Source: Chamaecyparis obtusa (lineage: Eukaryota; Streptophyta; Pinopsida; Cupressales; Cupressaceae). From it: a DNA stretch of 64,000 nt. Positions 11,115 through 21,176 of the stretch are shown in pieces. The notes beneath the pieces are model-generated. The model was not told where the DNA came from. It did not search any database and worked only from the letters and a program-made list of their open reading frames with translations. The translations under genes were made by a program, and so were the position numbers. Positions within the stretch are counted from its first letter, which is position 1. Each line of letters begins with the position of its first letter. The stretch lies in contig BSBK01000871.1 of NCBI GenBank assembly GCA_027943335.1, positions 1,447,501-1,511,500 on the forward strand, in the 5' to 3' direction.

Positions 11115-12622
11115 AGGAAAACCAAAGTGGTCAACCTCATCTTGAAAAATCTATGATGAATCTTCAACTAGTCTGTCCTTCCATTTGACAAGAAACTCCA
11201 TATACTGCTTGCTTCTTGTACTTCTACCAACTCTTCTATCTAAAATATACTCTATTTGATCCCTCTTCTAATTCTTAGTATACTCATGTGCAACATCCAA
11301 TTCATCAACACTACCACCTTCTGATTCATGATACTCAAATAAGTCTGTAACATTGAATATTAGTGATATATCCATGTCATCAAATAACTCCAATTCATAT
11401 GCATTCCCACAATCAAACCTCCTCAAGAACTTACAAGGAAAAAATTTCTTCATCTTCAACTCCTTATAAGTACCAACAAGAAATATAACCTTCTACAAGT
11501 ACACCATAACTTCATCTCCCACTTGAAATTCCTTTAGTCTCCTCTTCATATCAGCTCTTCTCTTATAACTTGATTCATTTCCTCTACGTGATGTCTCACC
11601 TCCTCATGTAATGATTTCATAATCTCAAAAAAATCCTTTCCTTCAACACTCCTAACATAAGGACTAATATCCCTCAGTTATACAATCCCTTTAGGAATAA
11701 ATCCAGTAACCACTTCAAATGGTGTCTTCCCTGCGCTCCTATTCAATGTGTTATTATAAGAAAAATCTTCCCTAAGGTAAAACTAAATCCCAATTTCCAC
11801 TCTTATCCCCAACTAAACATGTCAAAAAATTTCCCCAAACTCCTATTCACCACCTCTATTTGTCCATCTATTTGTGGAAGAAAAGTAGAACAAAAATTCA
11901 AACTGGTCTTCATCTTCTTCTAGAGTGTCCTCCAAAAATATCCAACAAACTTGCTATCCCTGTCTAAAATAATGCTCTTAGGTGACCCATGTAATCTCAC
12001 AATCTCCTAAAAAAATAATCCAGCCACATGAACTATATAAGTGGTCTTCCTATAAGGAATAAAATGTTCCATATTAGAAAATGTATCCACAACTAAAAAC
12101 ATAGAATCATATCCCCTATGTGTTCTAGGTAAACCTAACACAAAATCCATGCTAATCTCCTCCCAAGCTCTAATCAGCATTGTCAAAGGTGTATACATCC
12201 CCACATTATGAATAATTCCTTTGGAAACTTGACATACCTTACAAATCTGAATATAACTCCTCAATTCCCTTTGAATTTGTGGCCAAAATTAATTCTCACC
12301 TACCAAGGCTACTATCTTATCAATGCCAAAATGTCCTGCCAAACTACCACTATGCTTCTCCTTAATTAGATTGACCCTCATGGAACTTATACATATACAT
12401 AACATATTACCCAAGAATAGCATCCCATCTTGCATGAAATAATCCAACCACTTACTCCTATCAGCAATATTAGGATCTTTACAAGCTTTCCATGGTTCAC
12501 TGAAATCTACATCATCGTCATATAATTTCTTTAATTCATCAAACCCCAAAACTGTAATCTTCATTTCAGTAAAAAAAGTCCTACTCAAGGCATCAACAAA
12601 TTTATTTTCCACACCACTCTTT
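11115..12622 (-). pseudogene. Ty3 chromovirus fragment: RNase H tail, integrase, chromodomain
   Basis: Reading leftwards from 12622, the frame gives the RNase H end (GVENKFVDALSR), then the integrase zinc-binding region and core. The core shows ISMDFVLGLPRTHRGYDSMF near 12150, an ILDRDSKF block near 11970 and QIDGQIEVVNRSLG near 11880, so all three catalytic acids can be found. The C-terminal part is open at 11268-11459 (FFPCKFLRRFDCGNAYELEL and following). After a TAG the same frame gives a chromodomain, IEYILDRRVGRSTRSKQY then EFLVKWKDRLVEDSS, at about 11130-11262. In chromoviruses this module steers integration to marked chromatin. Multiple stops show it is dead. It is cut at 12622 by a TRIM copy; gag, protease and RT are absent. 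Confidence 0.88.
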
Positions 12623-12858
12623 GTTACAATTAGTAGTTTCCATTGCACCAAAAGATTGACTTGTTAATGCCTGATACAACCACTAGATTTATAGAAGACA
12701 CAAGAGGCGATTAAGCCATGTCACAAATCCTGAGGGGAGCACTGACCATTTTTCCAATAATCTCCCCCTCAGTGTTACCTGAGGGGATTCAAACTTATGA
12801 CCAAGCTCTAATACCACTTATTACAAGTAATGGTTGCCATTTCACCAAAAGATCAACC
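12622..12858 (-). mobile_element. TRIM copy A (minus): LTR, 59-bp interior, partial LTR
   Basis: On the minus strand: partial LTR (12858-12819), a 59-bp interior (12818-12760), then a full 138-bp LTR (12759-12622) starting TATTGGAAAAATGG and ending TTGTAACA. The interior starts with an iMet-type primer site (TGGTATTAGAGCTTGG at 12816-12801) and ends in a polypurine tract (GAGGGGGAGAT). There is no coding capacity, so it fits the TRIM/SMART class of miniature non-autonomous LTR elements. It abuts the chromovirus at 12622 and is joined head-to-head with copy B. Confidence 0.8.
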
Positions 12859-12979
12859 TTTTGGTGCAACAAAAACCACTACTTGTAACAAGTGGTATTA
12901 GATCTTGGTCACAGGTTCTAATCCCCTTGGGTAATGCTGAGGGGGAGATTGTTGGAAAAAAGGTCAGTGCTCTCAACAA
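12859..12979 (+). mobile_element. TRIM copy B (plus): partial LTR, 59-bp interior, partial LTR
   Basis: Same family as copy A in the opposite direction. LTR end at 12890 (ACTTGTAACA), interior 12891-12949 of exactly 59 bp with primer site TGGTATTAGATCTTGG and tract GAGGGGGAGAT, then the first ~30 bp of the next LTR (TGTTGGAAAAAAGGTCAG). The sequence then passes into a minus-strand Copia fragment. Together with copy A it forms an inverted repeat centred near 12857. Confidence 0.8.
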
Positions 12980-13500
12980 TAGTCTTAGCTCTCTTATTAA
13001 AACATCTACAAGCTTTGATTTTCAATGAATAACCAAGGAACATACCTTCATCACTTCTCAGATCAAACTTACCAATATCATCATCTCTCTTAATGTAAAA
13101 CTTACTTCCAAAGACTATAAAATATTTTACTGATGGTACATGTCCAAACCATAATTCATAAGGAGTCTTGTCTACATCTTCTCTGATCTGTACTCTATTC
13201 ATTGTATATACTACTATGTTTATTTCTTCTCTCTAGAATATCTTTGCTACATCATTCTCAAACAACATAGCTCTTGTCACCTCAGATATTGATATGTTTC
13301 TTCTTTTAGCAATACAATTTTTCTTAGGTGTTCTAGGGGCTGAAAGTTGTCTCTTAATGCCATTCACTTCACAAAAAGTATTAAATTGTTTTGAAGTAAA
13401 TTATCCACCTCTATCAGATCTTAAATATTTAATCTTCTTTCCTGATTCATTCTCAAATTTGTTCTTAAGAAATCTAAATTTTTCAAATGGTTCTTATGTT
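12980..13500 (-). pseudogene. Copia integrase fragment (minus)
   Basis: Minus-strand remnant of a second Copia family member. It reads the end of the integrase core: KIKYLRSDRGG, GIKRQLSAPRTP, then the region where the third catalytic Glu should be, changed here to KKNCIAKRR. The sequence from 13202 to about 12980 gives VDKTPYELWFGHVPSVKYF and GKFDLRSDEGMFLGYS, the same C-terminal motif as in the 2277-9814 element. It is fused near 13500 to the gag N-terminus, so protease and the first half of integrase are missing. RT and RNase H are lost at the TRIM junction. Confidence 0.82.
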
Positions 13501-13790
13501 GTTCAAATTCTCTCTCCTTATGTAGATTAGTGACAATAGTGCTTCTATGGAAAGTATGTTACACAAGAATAAATATCTTTCTTTCTCAGTGCAATCCTCA
13601 ATCTTTTCTTCTTCAATGATATATTTCTCATTCTTTGTAATCAACCAATATCTTGGTCCTAAACATATAAAATGTATCCTCATATTCTCTTTCCAACTGT
13701 CATAGTTAACTCCATCAAACTTAGGACTTTCTTTTCTGAAGTGACTCTCCATGTATCTCCTTAAGTTGTTAAAATTTTCCTTCAAGGACC
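13500..13790 (-). pseudogene. Copia gag N-terminal fragment (minus)
   Basis: Reads MESHFRKESPKFDGVNYDSW near 13750, homologous to the gag start of the large Copia element (FRKNSPKFDGENYLDW), followed by ~75 further gag codons. It lies just inside a primer-binding site and 5' LTR on the same strand. It is broken at about 13500, where it is joined to integrase sequence by an internal deletion. Confidence 0.82.
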
Positions 13791-13808
13791 TGCTACTCTG
13801 ATACTAAT

Positions 13809-14983
13809 TGTTATAAAGTAAAGTCCACCGAGATAATTGAGAGGGGGGGGGGGAGTGAATCAATTATCTAAATAAAACAACTTTTATTAACCATATTATA
13901 TCTAAATCATGTAATCAACATAAACAACAACCATAAAAAGATAATCATACACAATGACACCAGATCTGTTAACTAGGGAACCTCTTGATCAGAGAGTAAA
14001 CCCTGGTGGGGATGGTACCCACAAAAAGATGTACTAATATGAAAATTCCTTTTGAGAGGATGGACTTTGTTAGGAGTCTTATGAAATAAATTCAATACAT
14101 ATCAGTCCCTGTTAGGAGACTTTGAATCCCTATGAGGAGATTCTAACCCTGTTAGGAGTTGAGGAAGACAGAAGGACCCATTGTCCAAACAACTTCAAGG
14201 GCAAGATCACCAAACATACTATCCAACTAATCTCTATATTATCCAAATAGAATAATACCAAGTATAACTAATCTTAGCAACTTCTCTTCTCCCCTCTAAC
14301 TATGCCAAAACCACACCAAATGCTTCACCAGATCTCAATATGAGATCTTCTCACTTCACATCACATAATAATCCCTTAGATCACTAATTCACATTATTTC
14401 ACCTTCACATCTTACATACCACACATATCAATCAAGGAAAAAAATCATTTCTTTATACTGTGCACAATATTTCATAATTGAGTCAGCCAATCAAGTTTAA
14501 CCAATTACAAAATATAAAACATTACACGTTACATAATATTTCTATAATTACGTAAAATTGTCAACTCACAAACTTAATAAATCTTCACATGTGAAACCTA
14601 TAACTATATTGACTCATCTAGGTCACCTCCTCAATGTCTTCAACCTCTGTATAACTTCTCTTGACTAGATTCTATCCCTATTAGGAGATATAATCCGATT
14701 AACACAAACTGCTTCTCAGGAATACAGTCAGAATATAGTTTCTACTAGATTACTCATAACTAACGCAAATACTTGAAATTTTATATGTGACCTTAACCAT
14801 GATATCAGGATACCATAAGAAACATGTCCTAAAATCCACATAACCTCATCTACAATACACTATGTGTGCTAATCCAAACTCTATCTTCTACTTTGCTAAC
14901 TGTTAATATAACCAATATGTTGACATCAATGACAAACACAGTCATGAATGCAACATGTGACTGCTCCAGAAATGATAGAATAC
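13809..14983 (-). repeat. 5' LTR of the minus-strand Copia remnant (left end sharp, right end approximate)
   Basis: On the minus strand the LTR ends ...TTTATAACA at 13809 and is followed by a primer site resembling TAGTATCAGAG (13806-13796). It contains a short G/C homopolymer near 13842 in the same relative place as the C-run of the large Copia LTR, and the repeated phrase TGTTAGGAG / CTCCTAACA typical of these LTRs. The start near 14983 is inferred from a GGGGGAGTA purine block and a GTTTGTCATTGATGTCAAC stretch shared with the other Copia LTR. Confidence 0.65.
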
Positions 14984-14994
14984 TCCCCCATGGG

Positions 14995-15167
14995 ATATAT
15001 TCAACATTCATGCTAAAAATATGGTGTCATTGTGCATGGTTATCTTTCTATGGTTTCTGGCTATGTTGATTACATGTTTCAGATATAATAAGGTTAATAA
15101 AAGTTGTTTTATTTAGATAAATGATTCACCACCCCTCTCAATTCTTGGTGGACTTTAATTTCTAACA
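14995..15167 (+). repeat. inverted Copia LTR 3'-end fragment
   Basis: On the plus strand this is a diverged copy of the last ~165 bp of the LTR at 13809-14983: it shares AAAAGTTGTTTTATTTAGAT, ATTCACC...CTCTCAATT and GGTGGACTTTA, and ends TTTCTAACA at 15167. The two stretches therefore form a large inverted repeat around the minus-strand Copia LTR. It is followed at once by TRIM interior, not by Copia interior. Confidence 0.72.
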
Positions 15168-15559
15168 ACTGGTATCAGATCTTGGTCACATGTTCAAATC
15201 CCCTTAGGTAATTATGAGGGGAATATTTTTGGAAATATGGTCAGCACTCCCCTCGAGATTTGTGACATGGCTTAATCGCCTCATGTGTCTTCTATAAGTC
15301 TAGTGGTTGTATCAAACACTAATAGGTCGATATTTTGGTGCAATGACAACCACTACTTGTAACAAGTGGTATTAGAGCTTGGTCACAGGTTCAAATTCCA
15401 TCACGTAATGCTGAGGGGGAAATTTTTGGAAAAATGGAGTGCTCCCCTCAAGATTTGTGACATGGCTTAACTGCCTCACGTGTCTTCTATAAGTCTAGTG
15501 GTTGTATCAGGCATTAACATGTCAATATTTTGGTGCAATGAAAACCACTACTTGTAACT
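15168..15559 (+). mobile_element. TRIM copy C: tandem interior-LTR-interior-LTR
   Basis: Interior 15168-15226 (59 bp), LTR 15227-15364 (138 bp), interior 15365-15423 (59 bp), LTR 15424-15559 (136 bp). The repeat period is 197 bp. Each interior begins with a primer site (TGGTATCAGATCTTGG, TGGTATTAGAGCTTGG) and ends in a G-rich tract. Each also contains a GGTTCAAATYC-like stretch resembling a Pol III B box. No reading frame fits in an element this small. Enzymes must come from a partner, plausibly Copia, given the shared primer type. Confidence 0.82.
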
Positions 15560-15864
15560 CACCATTTAGAAGTAAGATCACACTATAATAAACAAAGTAA
15601 TAAGTAAATTTCTAAGTAAGTTTATTCAATTTAGTTTCAAAATGACAAAGAAAGAGTATGCACTGGTTCAAGAATGATAGCTAGTTGAAGAGATATACCT
15701 CTTAATAACCATTCACTTTACTAAGTCAGTTATACCACTCATCTCTTAAAATTTTGGTACATTAAGCTAGATCAAAATATTAAAGACATTAATATTAAAC
15801 ATTCATGCTAACAATCTCCCTTAATGTAACATGGTGTTATGGATACTAATTGTTAGAAATAGGA
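15560..15864 (-). other. LTR-junction-like sequence, unclassified
   Basis: On the minus strand an LTR-like end (TATTTCTAACA, at 15864) is followed by a weak primer-like AGTATCCATAACACC, about 20 further bases, a purine block AAGGGAGAT and an LTR-like start TGTTAGCATGAATG near 15828. This may be a solo junction of a compact or internally deleted LTR element. I cannot find matching partner LTRs, so confidence is low. Confidence 0.3.
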
Positions 15865-16384
15865 AATACTGAGCAGGGTGGGGGGAATCAGTATTTCACT
15901 AACTTTTACTTTTTCCCACTTATGTATATATATACAGATGATGTGAACCTAACCTATCGGGAGCATGCTAAAAAATTAAAACATTAGTCCAAAATAAGCA
16001 TACATGACATATAGTAAAAACTATTCATGAAACCACCTCAGATTGAGCCAAAACAGGAGCACCTGAGCCCTGTTTGATTCACTCATTTAAGAGCGATGTG
16101 GGTGTGCTCTCCAAGAATAATGAAATTATCTCCAATGAAGATGAGGGTAGATCAGGATCATATACAAGCTATGGAGACCCCAAAAGTGGCACAAAACCTG
16201 GTATAGGGAAACAGTTTTGCCCCTAGGATTCCAATGGGTGCAAATGATGAAAATGTAGATTCTAAGCTATAGATGGAATGCAAGATTTATATTACCTTGA
16301 ATATGGATATGATATGGATTGAAGATGATATGAAAAGAAATAAATGAAACTATGGTTCACCCATTTTAGCTAAGCTATGTGATC
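15865..16384 (-). repeat. probable LTR sequence flanking array 1
   Basis: No coding region. The part next to 15864 (C-rich ACCCTGCTCAGTATTTCC on the minus strand) resembles a Copia LTR end. The part nearest 16380 should be the continuation of LTR-X across the array 1 insertion. I cannot place the border between the two. Confidence 0.35.
16380..16384. repeat. left target-site duplication (TGATC) of array 1
   Basis: TGATC precedes the TGTTAG start of LTR1. The right flank after LTR3 is TGCTC (38207-38211), a 4/5 match consistent with one later mutation. Confidence 0.55.
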
Positions 16385-17806
16385 TGTTAGTGCATTTTCT
16401 TGTTGAATCCTAAAACACAGCCTTGAGTGCTTAGATAGAACTCTTTTGATTCCTAGACTCATGATTCACACAAGAAAAGACTAATTAACAAGGACCAAGT
16501 CCTTCTTCACTTTGATCCTTTGGCTACAAGTAGGTGTACCTATTTTAGATCTACTTCTTCAAAGGATCACAACACTAGTTTATATCCTTGATACAAACTT
16601 GATCTTATCAGCCCTTCAAACATACATGAAAAGTAAATAATCTTTTAAATTTTGAGATGATGAAATCCCTCAAAATTGAGGATAGACCCATGCCTTATCC
16701 TAGGGCAGAGAGTCAAAAAAAGAAAACATACATCTACAGAGAACTCCTAAATGAAAACATCTAGCAACCAGATAAAGTGCCTTACAAATCACCCTCTCTT
16801 AAACACATTTAATCATCAAATTCCTGCAAAAAACCTGATCTCTCAGAGATTAACCTAAATATTTTACCCTTTCCTTGAAAGGAACTAGAGATTGAAATCA
16901 CAAATACCTTGTAAATGGTGCACTAAAAATGCCTTATAGATTCAACACACAAAAGCTCAAGAATTCAAACAAAAAGACAACATAGATATGCAAGGGATTC
17001 TAACGTATTCAAGTAGAAATTAAATGTATCAACACATTCCAAATCTGACAAACATTCTCAAGAAGATAAACAATAGAGCCAAAGCCTCTCCTTATAGTAA
17101 AAATTTCAACATCCTTTACAATAGAGAGAAAAATCAGAGATATAGCAAAAGGAGGTCAGTTACACAAAACTGACAGCTATCCACTTAGCATCAAAATATC
17201 TCCAACATTCCTCTTTCCTGATCTACAACTAATTTCTCTTCAACTGATTCAAACTCCTACAATCATTTCCCAAACTGATTTGATTCCATTTTCCAAGAAA
17301 ATGATCTGATCCCAAAATGCAAAAGCCCATACCGCTCTTTCCCATCACTCTTAAACTGAAAATAATCATTTCCATCATATTCCTGGTCTTCTCCTGTTTC
17401 CAAAAATATACAACATGTCTATATTTGGTTAAAAATAAAGCCTTTAGACATTAATTTCGTGAAGAGGTCCTGTCATTTAAATTTTTGAATTTTCTCTAAT
17501 GTTTGAACTATGTTATATTCTTTGAAATCTGCATTTTTTTATATCATTTCTGCACTTTATACTCAGGAGGCACCAGAATCTACCAAGTGTCATCATTTGA
17601 TTAGTTGCTAGGACTAACCCTAGATTGACCACCTGATTGAGAGAATTGGTGACTACACACATTCTCCAGATCTCTGAATTCCATGACTAACCATGGTTTC
17701 CTCTAGCGATCACACGAACAGGCCATTCTCACAATCTCCAGATCAATATTTAACCTCATGTCAAATATGAAGAATGGGTGATTGAATCCATTCTCCCAAT
17801 CTCTGA

Positions 17807-18856
17807 GGCCCCGTTTGTTTGCAAAATTGGAATTTGAGTCAAAATCTGATTATCTCAAAATTAGGTTTTGAAATTCCAGTTTTGTGTATTCGGAAGATAA
17901 ACTTAGACTATTTGGTTGCCATTTTTGAAATTGAAATTAAGATTGAGAAATTGTGAATCTACAAATTTTCCTTGTACAAACCCTAGCTTCTCTGGTTTGT
18001 AACTATTTTGGAAGAAAATATGTCACCATTACTTTCTTCCTTCATGCATTAATTCATACATATTTCATAATCGATTTCTAATTCTTGGTGTCGATGTGCT
18101 CTAAATAGAAATCACATGGAGAACATATGAGCTAGATAATGGGACTGAAATATTACATGTCCTTGGCTAAAAACTAATATGTTTTCTTACAAATAAGTAT
18201 CTCCCTCAATCGTTGCTTGAATATGGGAACTCATGTGTTAATCAATGCTTGAATGCCTAAGGTAAGGAAACTGGAAGTGTGTTACCATAAAATATTACAC
18301 TGGAAAATAAATGCTTCCTGTACACTACTTGTCTAATGATTCAAACCCCTGACCTTAGCCTGTAGGTAACACTATCATGGTCTTATTATAAAAGACATTC
18401 TTATAATTAAAGACATTCTAATACAATTTCTATCATCATATTAGCAAAATGATACGTTGAAGGTAATATAGACGACCCACTGAAAGTGACAATCCATCTG
18501 GATTAATCCAAGCTCGCCATTAAACTGAAGAGTTGTTTGATTGCATGAGACAGGTATGGATGAATATCGATCATCCCCTAATATCAAGTTTTCAAAAATG
18601 AATAACAGACACAGACCCGACGGCCAAACACGGATCCAACAAAATTATTAAATTTGGTTTAGAAATTACCAAAACTAGAATATGAAAACAAATTCCACCT
18701 CCTGACTAGGAAGATAGTGTCGCTGGTTTTAGGGCCTAAACCAGGTTTTGCCCCACATAACCCGAATTGCAAATTGAGGAACCAAACAACGGATTTCATG
18801 GAAATCAAGAAGTGTCACCACCAATTTCGGTCCAATTCCTACAAACAAATGAGGCC
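17807..18856. mobile_element. Harbinger/Tourist-like non-autonomous DNA element in LTR1
   Basis: 1,050 bp with terminal inverted repeats: GGCCCCGTTTGTTTG on the left and, read from the right end on the other strand, GGCCTCATTTGTTTG; similarity continues to about 27 bp. It is flanked by TGA on both sides (17804-17806, 18857-18859). LTR2 near 27075 and LTR3 near 34357 have the uninterrupted site CTCTGAATGATTTT, with a single TGA. A 3-bp duplication and GGCC-type termini suggest the PIF/Harbinger group. No transposase frame is present. Confidence 0.85.
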
Positions 18857-19399
18857 TGAATGATTTTGCATTAACCACCAACATCTGGAGAGTCAACGAC
18901 TATGGTGATCTCTTGTTATCTGAATGTTTGCCTCTAACCGTGAAGAACTTGGAGATTGTGCGACTGAAGGCTCACTGAATCACAAAATGCAATCACTAAC
19001 CGCCAAGATATGTGGCAACTAGGTGACTACACATTCTCCAAATCTTGGAATACTTCCTCCTAATCACCAGCCATCTTGCAACCTGGTGACCCAACTAATT
19101 GACCGTCTACTCCGAATCGCTGAATGTTTTTTTAACCGCTGACTTCATTCCGTGAATGTGCGACTGCTTGCGATGTGTCCTCTTCATTGGTCATGTCAAT
19201 GTCACTCCTCCACAAAATCTTCTTAACTATGGGCCCACTGGCATGCTTCCCAAGGAACCTATAGGTGGTCACGTGCATAGAGCCTCTGCTCTTCAATCTA
19301 TTTCATTAAGTGAGCACCATTGCATATAAACACCTAAACTTCCCCATTCTGGATGAATGTGGGATTATTATGCTGAAGGTTTTTAAATGGATTACCAAA

Positions 19400-20820
19400 A
19401 TATTGCCAAGTGCCCAGGTGGCACGCATACCTAAGTAGGCCCACAAGGTAGAGGACACACATAGCCCTTATTACACTTGCTTTACACTACATGTGAGTGG
19501 TCATGTATTTAAATGCCTGTAAGGACTGAAATGGTGTACATGTGGGATAAACCCACATGCACACTGTTTGCACATTTCATTCTCCAACCATGGTCTGGGC
19601 ATGCTCATGCCCAGCTCTCTTCATTTGATGCTTACCCCCTAATTTCATTGGCATTTCTCCCCATGCCTCCCACATCCTTTCACTGGTGCGTGAGCTACTT
19701 TTATATTCAAGGTAGCAACTAGTCTGCAAAGTCTTCATTGCCTCACGTAAATCCATGTTCACTTGGAAGCCAAAATTCATGCATTGGCTTCTATATTTGA
19801 CTAGCACCATCACATGTATTGAGACATGCCTCCACCTCATGCGTAGGCAGCCCCCCTCCTTGGCATTTTTCATGAGCTACTGGCATTTACCTTGCTATTC
19901 CACGTAAGGCTCACACTAGCCCTTGGCATTTGAAATTGCGCAGGCCCCTTGTCTTAACACGTGACAACTCCACTCTATGTGTTGCCATCCTTTATTGCTT
20001 GCACAAGGCACTGCTACCCTCCACTCACATTGGTTTCTTCCACGCAGGTCTTCCTTTTCTTCTTATAACCACATCCTTCTCCCCTTTATGGCATTTTCTT
20101 TATTTTTATTTTTGTGTGCAGATTTGCCTCAATTGGCATCACACACACCCTCAGCAAGACATGGTTCCTCTTTCTTGCATAGGCAAGTGTGTGGGCTCCC
20201 ATTATATGCATGAGCAACCCCCTTTTTAGTGTGTGAGTCTTAGCATACTTTCACTAACCTTTAAAAGAAAATGCGATGGCCTTTGTGCTTGTTTTTGAGC
20301 TGCCTTATGCAACTCGCAGCACACTGCCCACTCAATAGTGCATGAGGTCTGTCAGCAACTTGGCAGCCTCTACACATATCACACATGCTCCATTTGACAT
20401 TGCCCAAGTCATCCCCTTTTATACAGCTTCATGCAATAGCCACTACATATGGCATGAGGCCTCCATCTAATTGCACAGGGCCTCCTCCATTTCATTTGCA
20501 CAAGGCTTTATTAAAATTAATGTGTGAGAAACCCCTCACATTCACATGCACTAGACTATCCATTGGCTCTTGCATGAGTGCCCACCTTAAACTGGCAGCC
20601 TCCAAATTGGTGTGCAACCTCTTGATTTATCGCAGGCAGCTCTCCTTCTTATTATGTAGGCTTTTGATAATGTACACTCACGTAATACTTGAGACCATGT
20701 AAGCTGGTCTCTTCAAACACAAGCATGAGTCTCCTATTTCCAAACACATGCATAGTCCCATTAAAAAAAAACACAATCCTTCTTGTTAAAAAACCTATTT
20801 AATGCTTTCTTTTCCCCTAG
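19400..20820 (+). repeat. LTR segment rich in recurring GCATGAGGC / GCACAAGGC motifs
   Basis: This part of the LTR (also near 27600-28800 and 35080-36425) repeats short variants of TTGGCATTT, GCATGAG(G)C and TGCACAGGCC at irregular spacing. It looks like a decayed minisatellite. Short open frames here are shared among copies only because the DNA is; none resembles a protein. It ends at the importin-alpha splice acceptor, so part of it may be captured intron. Confidence 0.45.
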
Positions 20821-21176
20821 AGATGATGTGCAAGAACAAGTTGTTTGGGCTTTTGGCAAATCTAACTGGTAATAGCACTGAGTTTAGAGATATAGTCCTC
20901 AGTCATTGTGCCCTTATGCAGCTCATGGCCCAATTTAATGATCATACAAAACTTTCAATGCTGAGAAATGTTACTTTTACACTGCATAATATCTATCATG
21001 GCATACCACAACCACTCTTCGAGCAGACAAAATTAGCACTTCTAGCCCTTAGTAGGCTGATTCAAATAGATGATGAGGAAATCTGGTCAGATGCATGTTG
21101 GGCTTTATCATACCTATCAGATGGAACAAGTGACAGAATCAAGTTGTGATAGATGCTGGTGTTTGCCATAAACTTG
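20821..21176 (+). pseudogene. captured importin-alpha gene fragment, copy 1
   Basis: Importin alpha binds nuclear localisation signals through armadillo repeats. This plus-strand stretch reads as consecutive armadillo helices: FRDIVLSHCALMQLMAQFN, KLSMLRNVTFTLHNI, FEQTKLALLALSRLIQ and SDACWALSYLSDGTSDRI, ending near VIDAGV. Just before it is a normal intron end, a pyrimidine tract then CCCCTAG (20814-20820); the first codons (DDVQEQVVWA) are in another frame because of a 1-base shift near 20853. N- and C-terminal exons are missing. It lies antisense to the element that carries it. It is not a working gene. Confidence 0.88.

Noticed and set aside
12840..15430. tRNA genes suggested by GGTTCAAATCC and TGGTATCAGAGC
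   Set aside because: No cloverleaf can be formed around them. They sit between LTR ends and polypurine tracts, so they are primer sites and interior sequence of a TRIM.
19513..20702. Several plus-strand frames of 70-105 codons in array 1 LTR1, partly repeated in LTR2
   Set aside because: They are rich in Cys/His/Leu from a repetitive GCATGAGGC-type sequence, occur in more than one overlapping frame, and break differently in each LTR.
20802..21149. A functional importin-alpha gene on the plus strand
   Set aside because: Only an internal armadillo segment is present, with an early frameshift, no other exons, and three copies at the same place inside repeated LTRs. It is a captured fragment.
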